NCBI RefSeq assembly: GCF_001610895.1
Contig: NZ_CP011273.1
Location: forward strand, 5,394,001-5,458,000
DNA: 64,000 nucleotides
Direction of reading: 5' to 3'
Source: Planctomyces sp. SH-PL62
Lineage (GTDB): Bacteria; Planctomycetota; Planctomycetia; Isosphaerales; Isosphaeraceae
The translations under genes and the position numbers were made by a program. Positions 26,643 to 34,548 of this stretch are shown one piece after another. The notes beneath the pieces are model-generated. The model did not search any database. It was not told where the DNA came from and saw only the letters and a list, made by a program, of their open reading frames with translations. Each line of letters opens with the position of its first letter. Within the stretch, counting starts at the first letter, position 1.

Positions 26643-28211
26643 TTGCCCCCCGCGCGACACGCCTTGCGGATCCTCCTCCTGACGGCCTTCGCCGCCGCCC
26701 TGCTCGGCCGGCTGGCCGCGACCACCGAGGTCATGTACGCCGACGGCCTGCGGTACGTCGCCGGCGCGCAGGCCGTGGCCCGAGGCGACTGGAAGACCTC
26801 CGTCGTCCGGGCCGTCGACCATCCGGCGTATCCCGTCGCGATCGCCGCCGCGCACGGCGTGCTGGGCCTGGAAGACGGCCCCCAGGGCTGGCAGACCGCG
26901 GCGCAGGTCGTCTCGGTGATCGCCGGGGCGATGCTCGTCCCACCCCTCTACCTCGTCGCGCTCGAGTTGTTCGGCCCGACCGCCGCCTGGCTCGCCTGCT
27001 TGCTCACGTTCCTGGTCCCGACCACCGGTCACGTCCTGGCCGATGTGCTCTCGGAGGGGGTCTTCCTCCTCTTCTGGACCTGGGGCTGCTGGTCGGCCCT
27101 GCGCTTCTTCCGCGAAGGCGCCGCGCGCTGGCTGGTCCCCACGATCGCCTTCGCCGGGCTGGCCTACCTGACCCGCCCCGAGGGCCTTTTGCTCCCCGCG
27201 GCGCTCGCGGCGACGCTCCTCTTGACCCCGCTGGCGGCCTCGCTCCGGCTGCCTCGCGGCGCGTGGTTCCGGGCGACGGCCCTGGTGGTCGTCGGTCCGT
27301 TGCTGGTCGTCGGGCCTTACGTCGCGATGAAGGGGGGGATCGGCACCAAGCCGGCCGTGGCCCGGCTGCTGGGAACGGCCCCGAAATCGGCGGCGACGGC
27401 CATCGAACGGGAACGCCCCCTCGACGCCGACCAGACCGCGATGAAGGCGTTCGCCATGGCCTGGCGAGGGATGTACCGGGCGGTGCAGACCGCCGTCACC
27501 CCGTTCCTGCTGGCGCTGGCGGCCTTCGGGCTGTACCGCCGGGGGGCCGCTCGGGACGACGGCCAGACGCGCGGGCGGCTGTTCGTCGCGATCGTCGGCG
27601 TCGCCTGGATGCTGGCCCTCGTCCGGCTGTACGCGACGGGGGGCTACTGCACGCCCCGCCACGCGCTCATCCTGGCCCTGCCGCTCCTGGCCGCCGCCGC
27701 GCACGGGTTGGCCCGACTGGCCGAAGGGCTCGGCGACCGCCTGACGGCACGCCCGCCCGAGACCCGCCGGCTCGCGCGGGGGCTGACCTGCGCCGCCGGG
27801 CTGGCGATCGTCGTCGCCGGCTGGGGGTCCCAGACGTTGGCCCCGATCAACGCCGATTACAACGGCTACCGCGCGGCCGGCGATTGGCTCGCGGCCCACG
27901 CCCCGCCCGACGCGAAGGTCTTCGACCTCAAGGGTTGGGCGCTCTACTACGGCCGTCGCCCCGGCTACTCGTTCGCCGATTACGGCGAGGCCGCCGACGA
28001 CCCCAAGCTCGGATATCTGGTCGCCCACGAGGCCTTCCTGATCGGCGAATGGCCGTACTGCGACACCGTCCGGGCCCTCGTCGACGGACGTTCCCCGATC
28101 GCGTCGTTCCCGGCGGTCCGGCGCAAGGGCGTCGCGCGGGTGCACGTCTTCGAGCTGGCGCCGGGCCTGGCCCGCTCGGGACCGGCCCCCGGATCGGCCG
28201 CGACGCACTGA
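26643..28211 (+). CDS. GT39/ArnT-like polytopic glycosyltransferase (paralogue 1)
   Basis: 522 residues with about ten hydrophobic helices. TTG at 26643 is supported by AAAGGATGG seven bases before it; the nearby ATG at 26632 is out of frame and stops quickly. The first loop has MYADGLRYVAGAQAVARGDW, the acidic first-loop site of GT-C enzymes. A conserved block AYLTRPEGLLLPAALAATLL follows, then GYCTPRHALILALPLLAAAA. GT-C enzymes transfer sugars from polyprenyl-phosphate carriers at the outer face of the inner membrane. The following gene is a clear paralogue, sharing the RPEGLLLPA and GYC..R(H/N)A blocks. The substrate is unknown. Confidence 0.82.
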   Translation: MPPARHALRILLLTAFAAALLGRLAATTEVMYADGLRYVAGAQAVARGDWKTSVVRAVDHPAYPVAIAAAHGVLGLEDGPQGWQTAAQVVSVIAGAMLVPPLYLVALELFGPTAAWLACLLTFLVPTTGHVLADVLSEGVFLLFWTWGCWSALRFFREGAARWLVPTIAFAGLAYLTRPEGLLLPAALAATLLLTPLAASLRLPRGAWFRATALVVVGPLLVVGPYVAMKGGIGTKPAVARLLGTAPKSAATAIERERPLDADQTAMKAFAMAWRGMYRAVQTAVTPFLLALAAFGLYRRGAARDDGQTRGRLFVAIVGVAWMLALVRLYATGGYCTPRHALILALPLLAAAAHGLARLAEGLGDRLTARPPETRRLARGLTCAAGLAIVVAGWGSQTLAPINADYNGYRAAGDWLAAHAPPDAKVFDLKGWALYYGRRPGYSFADYGEAADDPKLGYLVAHEAFLIGEWPYCDTVRALVDGRSPIASFPAVRRKGVARVHVFELAPGLARSGPAPGSAATH

Positions 28212-28239
28212 CGCACCGCTGAGACGAAGGAGTGTCGAC

Positions 28240-29874
28240 GTGAACACCGCAGCTTTCGACCCCGCCGTCACGCCCGACGCCGCGCTCGATCCCGAGACGG
28301 CCGGCCCGTTCCCGCACCTGATCCGGGTCGTCCTGCTCATGGCCGCGACGGCCGTCTTCCTGGGCTGGACGCTCCGGCACTCCGAGGCCAGCCTCCGCGA
28401 CGGCCTGCGGTCGATCCAGGCCGCCCGCCAGATCGACGCCGGCGCCTGGCGCGACGGCGTCCGGGGGATCGAGCACCCGCTGCACCCCCTGGCGATCGTC
28501 GCGGCCCACCGGCTGCTCGGCGGCGACGGTCCCGAATGGTGGCAGCGCGCGGCGGTCGCGGCGAGCTTCGCGGCGGTCGTCCTCCTGGTGGTCCCGCTCT
28601 ACCTCACCGGCCGCGACCTGTTCGGCGACCGCGCGGCGTGGCTGGGCTGCATCCTCTTCCTGGCGAACCCGCTGATGGGCTCGGTGGTCGTCAACGTCCT
28701 CAGCGAGTCGACGTTCCTGCTGGCCTGGACGTGGGGCCTGTGGGCCTCGGCGCGGTTCCTCCGCGACGGGTCGTTCGGGTGGCTACTTGGGGCCGTGGCT
28801 TTCGGCGTGCTGGCCTATCTGGCGCGTCCCGAGGGGCTGCTCCTGCCGGCGAGCCTCCTGGCGACGCTGCTCCTCATCCCGCTCCACCGCGCGACCCGGA
28901 TCAACTGGCCGCGATGGCGGCGCGCGACGGCCCTCCTGGTGCTCGGCGCGCTCGCCCTGGCGAGCCCCTACATCGCCGCCAGGGGGACGCTCACGCCCCG
29001 GCCCGGCCCGGCCCGCGTCCTTGGCCTGGAGCCGCGATCGCCCGCCCTGGCGCTGGAGCGCGAGGCCCCGATGGCCGTGGGCCAGACGACCGCCGAGACC
29101 TACCGCCTCGCCGCGCTCCGGATGGTCGAGGTCCTCCTCGACAACGTCCCGCTCGTTCTGCTGGCGACGGCCCTCGTGGGGCTCTGGACGGCCCGAGGCG
29201 GGGGCGTCCCCTCGCGGACCTGGCTGTTCCTGGGGATCTTGCTCGCCGCGTCGGCCCTGGCGCTGATCCGGCTGCACGCGACGGCCGGCTACTGCGCGGC
29301 CCGCAACGCCGTGGTGCCGGGCATGGTGCTGACCCTGATCGCGGCGAGCGGGATCGACTGGCTGATGTCCCGCCTGGCGATCCCCGGCCGACTCGTCGGG
29401 CTCCCTCGCGAGCGGCTCAAGCCGGGGCCGATGGTCTGGGCGGCGGCCCTGGCGTTCGTGGTGGTCCTGCCCCGGTTCCGGCAGCCGGTCGTCGAGACGC
29501 CCGGCCCGTTCAACGTCTACTGGGACGCCGGCCGATGGCTCGCGGAGTCGGCGGCCGAAGGGGAGGTCCTCGACCTGACCGACTGGTCGCTCTACTTCAG
29601 TCGGCTCCCCGGTTCCTCGTTCGCGCATGTCCGCGAGGCCGCCGCGAGTTCGAACGTCCGCTGGGTCGTCGCCCTCGGCTCGCAGGTCGACGGAGACTCG
29701 ACTTATTCCGACGCGCTCCGGTCGCTGATCGGCGACCGAGAGCCGGTCGCGGCGCTTCCCGGCCGGCCGCGTCCCGGCCAGGTCCAGGTGCGCATCTTCG
29801 ACCGCGAGATCGCCCCCGCCCCCCTGGCCGTCGCGAGCCCCGCCGACGACCCGGCGAAGTCCGACCGTCGCTGA
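28240..29874 (+). CDS. GT39/ArnT-like polytopic glycosyltransferase (paralogue 2)
   Basis: 544 residues. GTG start with a very good ribosome site (GAAGGAG, seven bases). The layout is the same as the preceding gene: first-loop block LRDGLRSIQAARQIDAGAW, helices, AYLARPEGLLLPASLLATLL, then ATAGYCAARNAVVPGMVL, and a C-terminal soluble part with FNVYWDAGRWLAESAAEGEV. The two genes are 28 bases apart and look like a tandem duplication followed by divergence. It probably glycosylates a lipid-linked or surface substrate using a polyprenyl sugar donor. No catalytic residue can be proven here. Confidence 0.82.
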   Translation: MNTAAFDPAVTPDAALDPETAGPFPHLIRVVLLMAATAVFLGWTLRHSEASLRDGLRSIQAARQIDAGAWRDGVRGIEHPLHPLAIVAAHRLLGGDGPEWWQRAAVAASFAAVVLLVVPLYLTGRDLFGDRAAWLGCILFLANPLMGSVVVNVLSESTFLLAWTWGLWASARFLRDGSFGWLLGAVAFGVLAYLARPEGLLLPASLLATLLLIPLHRATRINWPRWRRATALLVLGALALASPYIAARGTLTPRPGPARVLGLEPRSPALALEREAPMAVGQTTAETYRLAALRMVEVLLDNVPLVLLATALVGLWTARGGGVPSRTWLFLGILLAASALALIRLHATAGYCAARNAVVPGMVLTLIAASGIDWLMSRLAIPGRLVGLPRERLKPGPMVWAAALAFVVVLPRFRQPVVETPGPFNVYWDAGRWLAESAAEGEVLDLTDWSLYFSRLPGSSFAHVREAAASSNVRWVVALGSQVDGDSTYSDALRSLIGDREPVAALPGRPRPGQVQVRIFDREIAPAPLAVASPADDPAKSDRR

Positions 29875-29891
29875 TCGAGGACGCCGCGATC

Positions 29892-31610
29892 ATGTTCCAG
29901 GCTCCCGCACGCTCAAGAACGCTGGCCGTCGCGATCCCGATTCTGCTCGCGCTCGCGGTCGTCGCGCAGACGGGCCGTTTCCGAGCGTCCAGCAGCATCA
30001 CCTACGACGAGACGTTCTTCCTCGGCGCGGGGGTCAAGTCGCTGCACGAGGGTCGACTCGACCCGGATCTGGCGACGCACGGCACCGCCCCGCTGCCGAT
30101 GCTGGTCAACGTCATACCGTCCCTCTGGTCGAGCGGCGGCGCGGCGCGGGCGCGGACCAACGCCTGGGAAGGTTCGGGGGATCGCGCGTTGATCGCCGGG
30201 CCTCGTCTGCTGACCACGATGACGACGCTGGTCCCGCTCGTCGTCATGGGGTTCGCCTGGCTGCACCGGCGTCGGGGGCTGCTCGCGGCGACCGTTGGGG
30301 CGGGGATGCTGGCCTTCTCGCCGGCCCTGCTCGCGCACGCCTCGCTGGCGACGAGCGACGCCGCGTTCGCCTTCCTCGCCACGCTGGCCGTGCTGGCGAT
30401 CGGGCGTCATCTGGGCTCGCCGACGCCCTCGCGGTCGGCACTGGCGGCCGTCGCGACGGGGCTGGCGTTCTCGGCCAAGTACACCGGGGCCTTGCTGATC
30501 CCCTGTTTCGCGATGGGGCGGCTGATGGACCTCGTTCGCGCGTGTCGGGACGGGGGCGACGTCCGGAGCCGGCTCCGACGCACCGCCTGCGCCGGCGCGG
30601 AGGTCGCCGCGTTCCTAATGCTCGCCTTCGTAACGGCGTGGGCCTGCCACGGCTTCCAGGTTGATCCGACGCGGACCTGGCTGGGCCTCCCCTCGCCGCA
30701 GTTCGCGAGGGCCTTCGAGATCCAGCTCCTGCATGACGAGATCGGCCACCCGGCGTTCTTCCTGGGGGAGCGATCATTGCGAGGCTGGCGGACCTACCAC
30801 CCGTTCACGATGCTGGTGAAGAGCAGCTTCCCGGAGCTGGCCCTGGCGGCGGCCGGGGTCTGGCTGGCGTTCCGGTCGCGGTTTCGTCTCGACGCTCGGG
30901 CCGATCGCGAACGCGCGATGTTGATCCTCTTCGTCCTGATCCTTGGGGCCGCGCTGATCCGCTCGCCCATCAACATCGGCCACCGCTACACGCTGGCCCT
31001 GTATCCGCCGATCGTCCTCATGGCGGTCGACGCGATGGCGAAGGCGACCGCCGGACGACCTTCCCGACGCCTCTGGGGCGCGGCGTTGATCGGCGGGCAG
31101 GTGGCGACGAGCTTCGTCGCGGCGCCCGACTACCTCTCCTACTTCAACGCGCTCGCCGGCGGCCCCGACCGGGCGTGGCGGCTCCTGGCGGATTCGAACA
31201 TCGACTGGGGGCAAGACCTCCCGGCGCTCCGGGCCGTGATCGACCGCGAAGGCCTGCATCGAGTCGCCCTCGACTACTTCGGCACCGCCTCGCCTTCCGA
31301 ATACGGCGTCCGGGGGGAGTCGGTCGACGTCCTGGGCCGATCCCTCGACGAGTACGACGCCCTGGCCGTCTCCGTCACCAGGCTGCATTCGGTCTATCCC
31401 CGCGAAGGGGAGAGCCGACGCGAAGTCGCCGACGTGTACCGCGAGCTTCGCCGGGTCCCGCCGAGTTTCCGGGCCGGGAACTCCATCTTCGTCTACGATC
31501 TACGTCAGCCCGACGCGCGGTCGGCGGTCCGTTCCTCGATCGAGGCGGCCCGCCGACCGAGCCCCGTTCAGGCCGCCGCGCGGGAGTCGTCGCGATCGTC
31601 GAGTCGCTGA
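29892..31610 (+). CDS. PMT/GT39-like membrane glycosyltransferase
   Basis: 572 residues, start ATG at 29892, 17 bases after the preceding gene, so part of the same operon. SSSITYDETFFLGAGVKSLH has the D-E pair of the first outer loop typical of protein O-mannosyltransferase/ArnT-like enzymes. SPINIGHRYTLALYPPIVLM and SNIDWGQDLPALRAVIDR belong to the glycan-lipid transferase group in planctomycetes and related phyla. About eleven membrane segments are predicted by eye. It is less similar to the two upstream paralogues. Its 3' end overlaps the convergent gene by 43 bases. Confidence 0.82.
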   Translation: MFQAPARSRTLAVAIPILLALAVVAQTGRFRASSSITYDETFFLGAGVKSLHEGRLDPDLATHGTAPLPMLVNVIPSLWSSGGAARARTNAWEGSGDRALIAGPRLLTTMTTLVPLVVMGFAWLHRRRGLLAATVGAGMLAFSPALLAHASLATSDAAFAFLATLAVLAIGRHLGSPTPSRSALAAVATGLAFSAKYTGALLIPCFAMGRLMDLVRACRDGGDVRSRLRRTACAGAEVAAFLMLAFVTAWACHGFQVDPTRTWLGLPSPQFARAFEIQLLHDEIGHPAFFLGERSLRGWRTYHPFTMLVKSSFPELALAAAGVWLAFRSRFRLDARADRERAMLILFVLILGAALIRSPINIGHRYTLALYPPIVLMAVDAMAKATAGRPSRRLWGAALIGGQVATSFVAAPDYLSYFNALAGGPDRAWRLLADSNIDWGQDLPALRAVIDREGLHRVALDYFGTASPSEYGVRGESVDVLGRSLDEYDALAVSVTRLHSVYPREGESRREVADVYRELRRVPPSFRAGNSIFVYDLRQPDARSAVRSSIEAARRPSPVQAAARESSRSSSR

Positions 31611-33313
31611 CCGTCGGCCCGACTGGTCCGGATGCCGATGGGGGTCGGTTCGGCGACCGTCGCCCGTTCGGCCCGCGCGTCGTCGCGAAGGATCAGGATC
31701 AGGGCCGCAAGCACCACGACCTCGACGGCCGCCGCGGCGAGCAGCGTGGGCAGGCCCAGCCAGGCGGGCTGGAGCGAGGCCAGCCGTGCGGCGTCGTCCG
31801 GCCAGGGGGCGAATCCCGTGTAGAACGGGACCATCCTCCCGAACAGGCCCACGACCTCGGCCGCGACCGACGCCCCGACGAGGGCCAGCGGCGCGACGCC
31901 CCGGAGGCTACCCGAAAGCGGCCAGCGCATCAGGCCGACCACCACGAGCGTCAGGAACCACGGCATCGCGGCGCTCGCGTACCAGGCGCCCGTCGACCAC
32001 TGGCCCCAGGCCAGCTTCGACTGGACCATGTGATAGCCCAGCGCCGCCGTGTAGCCGGCGACGATCACCGCGCAGGCCAGCGGCAGCCGAGCCTCCGCGA
32101 AGACCCGTTCCGGCCGCAAGCCGCGACGTCGCAGGAACGCCCAGGTCAGTCCCGCCCAGGCCCATCCCAGGAGGCCGAGGACCACCAGGTCGCGATGGGC
32201 GAAAATGGCCTTCGGGTGCGTCCCCTGGAAGCTCCAGCCGCCGGCGAAGAAGACCAGGATCGTCCAGAGTTCCACGACCCAGGCGGCCCAGGGAATCTCC
32301 ATCGCCGTCCTCAGGAGGTCCGCCCGGCCGAGTCCCCGAGCGTGGTTGACGGCCGCCTCCTGCATCGAGCTGATCGAGCCGTAATGCGCCAGGTTGAACC
32401 GCATCTCGGCCTGCGTGACAGCCAGGAATCCGACCCCCAGCGCCATCCCGAAACCGGCCGCCCGGCGCCAGGAAATCTCGGGCCGCGCCGCCAGGGCGAG
32501 CATGCAGAAACCCAGGAACGGCGCGAGCGCGTAGTTGGTGGCCTTCGCCAGCACGGCGAACCCGGCGAGGGCTCCGGTCGCCAGGCACGCCGCCCCCAGC
32601 CTTCGCGGGCTCGCCCAGGGCCTCGACGAGAGCGACAGGCCGAGCCAGATGGTGAGGGTCGCCAGGAAGACCGCCAGGGCGTCGTTCGCCACCCGCACGC
32701 CGTTGATGAGGAATAGTGGATACGTCGCCAGGACGAGCCCGACCCAGGCCGCGGCGCGGCGCTCCGCGAGTCGGGGTGCCAGGCAGAAGAACGCCGCCGC
32801 AACCGCCCCCGCCGTCAGCAGCAGGTTCAGCAGCCGCATCCCCGCGATCGACGACCGCACCGCCTCCAGGCCGCCGAAGGCCGCGTACACCGGCTGGAGC
32901 AGGCGGTAGCTCAACGGCCCGTGCTGCGACTGGTACATGAACACCGACTCGTCGCGGAACGGCCGGACCGCCCCGGATCGTCGGTCGGCCCAGAATTGCT
33001 GATAGCCGACGCCGCCGGCCCCGCTCAGGCCGTCGCGGACCGCCGAGCCCGGCTGGGGAAACTTGACGGCCTCGGCCATCACGGCCGACGGCACTCGAGT
33101 CTCGCCGACGACCGGCGTCCGCCCGCCGTCGCGCAGGTGCTCGACGTACGCGACGTGCTGATACTCGTCCCAGCCCTCGAAGGGGGGGAGCGCGGCCATG
33201 AAGACCACGCCTCGGGCGATCACCAGCGCGGCCAGCAGCGCGCCGAAGCGGCGGCGGAAGGCGACCCGTGACGGATCGTCGGCCGAGCCCTCGGCCCCGT
33301 ACACCTCAAGCAT
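31568..33313 (-). CDS. GT-C-type polytopic membrane protein, putative glycosyltransferase
   Basis: About 581 residues. ATG at 33313 is preferred because AGGATGG lies five bases before it; TTG at 33328 is in frame. The early segment LPPFEGWDEYQHVAYVEHLR has the acidic first-loop pair of GT-C enzymes (DUF2142/GT39-like). Helices follow, including blocks YPLFLINGVRVANDALAVFL and LAKATNYALAPFLGFCMLAL, about eleven in all. Transcribed toward the three plus-strand genes and overlapping the last by 43 bases. It is probably part of the same glycan pathway, by location. Donor and acceptor unknown. Confidence 0.78.
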   Translation of the reverse strand: MLEVYGAEGSADDPSRVAFRRRFGALLAALVIARGVVFMAALPPFEGWDEYQHVAYVEHLRDGGRTPVVGETRVPSAVMAEAVKFPQPGSAVRDGLSGAGGVGYQQFWADRRSGAVRPFRDESVFMYQSQHGPLSYRLLQPVYAAFGGLEAVRSSIAGMRLLNLLLTAGAVAAAFFCLAPRLAERRAAAWVGLVLATYPLFLINGVRVANDALAVFLATLTIWLGLSLSSRPWASPRRLGAACLATGALAGFAVLAKATNYALAPFLGFCMLALAARPEISWRRAAGFGMALGVGFLAVTQAEMRFNLAHYGSISSMQEAAVNHARGLGRADLLRTAMEIPWAAWVVELWTILVFFAGGWSFQGTHPKAIFAHRDLVVLGLLGWAWAGLTWAFLRRRGLRPERVFAEARLPLACAVIVAGYTAALGYHMVQSKLAWGQWSTGAWYASAAMPWFLTLVVVGLMRWPLSGSLRGVAPLALVGASVAAEVVGLFGRMVPFYTGFAPWPDDAARLASLQPAWLGLPTLLAAAAVEVVVLAALILILRDDARAERATVAEPTPIGIRTSRADGQRLDDRDDSRAAA

Positions 33314-33436
33314 GATTCCATCCTGCAACGACGACCGGGAGGCCAGGCGCGCGGCGGGGGCGGTCCGACCGCCGGGACGCGCCGATACGGGCTCTTTATC
33401 GAGCCTGTCAAGGTCGATCGTCCAGGAAAAGCGCGG

Positions 33437-33790
33437 TCAGGGCTTGAGGCGGGCGAGGGCCGCGTTGCGGGTGTCGGTCACGTCGAGGATTCTCTGGAGG
33501 TTCATCGTGCGGAAGATGTCGAAGACGTAGGGGGCGACGCCGAAGAGGACCAACTTTCCCTGGCGGCGGTCGATGCGCCGCTTGAGCGTGACGAGGAAGC
33601 CGATCTCCGAGCTGGCCAGATAGTCGACGTCGGTCAGGTCGAGTGCGAAACGGCAGTCCTCTCGGGATTCGATCTGCTTGTACAGCCAGTCGCGCCGGGA
33701 GAACTGCCAGTCCTGATGCTCCTCCTCCCCGGACTCGAAAGCGACGATCAGGACTCCGGCGGAATCGCTGGTCGTGAAGCTCAACATCAT
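33437..33790 (-). CDS. STAS-domain protein (anti-sigma-factor-antagonist type)
   Basis: 117 residues forming a single STAS domain. The core CRFALDLTDVDYLASSEIGF ends in the Ser-Ser that in SpoIIAA-like proteins is the phosphorylation site, followed by LKRRIDRRQGKLVLFGV and VFDIFRTMNLQRILDV. Such proteins bind anti-sigma factors or serve as partners in signalling or transport complexes (MlaB is one branch). No anti-sigma kinase or phosphatase gene is adjacent. It lies alone, 123 bases downstream-facing from the start of the GT-C gene. Start ATG; the ribosome site is only moderate. Confidence 0.85.
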   Translation of the reverse strand: MMLSFTTSDSAGVLIVAFESGEEEHQDWQFSRRDWLYKQIESREDCRFALDLTDVDYLASSEIGFLVTLKRRIDRRQGKLVLFGVAPYVFDIFRTMNLQRILDVTDTRNAALARLKP

Positions 33791-34548
33791 GAAGTCCCTT
33801 CTACTGCGGGATCTACCGAACGCGCCCGGCGCGCGTCGTCGCGAGCGGGCGGGGGTGCTCCCGAGGCGGGAGCGGGCCGTCGACGTGCGAGACGCACCAA
33901 GGCCGGGACGGATTGCGCCGGGATTCTAAGCCGTCCCGTCGAACGAATCAAGAACGATCGCTTACGATTTGATAAGTACCAAGAATATCGGAGACAGACC
34001 GGCCGCGAGGCTCGGACCGGGCGGGATCCGGGGACGGCTCCGATCGCCCCGCTTCGACGACCTCTTCGGTCGCCGCGAGGCCGCCGGATTCGGCCCGAAG
34101 CCTGTTCGCCGACTCGCAGGCTGTCGCGACGACGTCGCACGGCCATTTCCAGCCGCCTTTGTAGACCACAAGCTTCCGCCCGCCGCGCCGGGATTCGCGT
34201 CCGCCCCGGCGACCAGGAAAACCCCGGCCTCGTTCCTGATCCGTCGGGAACGCCCGCCGTCGCTCCGCTCGCCTTCCCGCCGGTCCGTCGGATCACGAGA
34301 AGACCGACTCACTCCGTGAAGCGGGCTTGCGGAGGCCGTTCCGAAGTGTTCTCGACCGAGCCGAACGGGTGCGCCATCCGGTCGTGGCCCCGAGGTTCGG
34401 CAAGGCTGGCCCACTCGCCCGCGGGCGGGCCGGGCACCCCGGATGCGAAAGCGGGCGAGGAGCATCCTGAGAGGGGGGCGCCCTCCCAAGGTCCTCCTCG
34501 CCCCGGTCGGACATCAGATTTGACGATCCGGTCGACTTCGATCCAGAT
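33791..34548. other. Intergenic stretch without a recognised gene
   Basis: About 760 bases between the STAS gene and the end of the Gly/Met-rich gene. Open frames here are Arg/Pro-rich and lack good starts. A lower-GC patch at about 33950-33990 may hold the STAS promoter, but no convincing -35/-10 pair was found. Confidence 0.4.

Noticed and set aside
33437-33790. STAS protein as the MlaB partner of mlaEFD
   Set aside because: It is 23 kb away and its sequence does not distinguish MlaB from anti-sigma antagonists; no basis to assign it.
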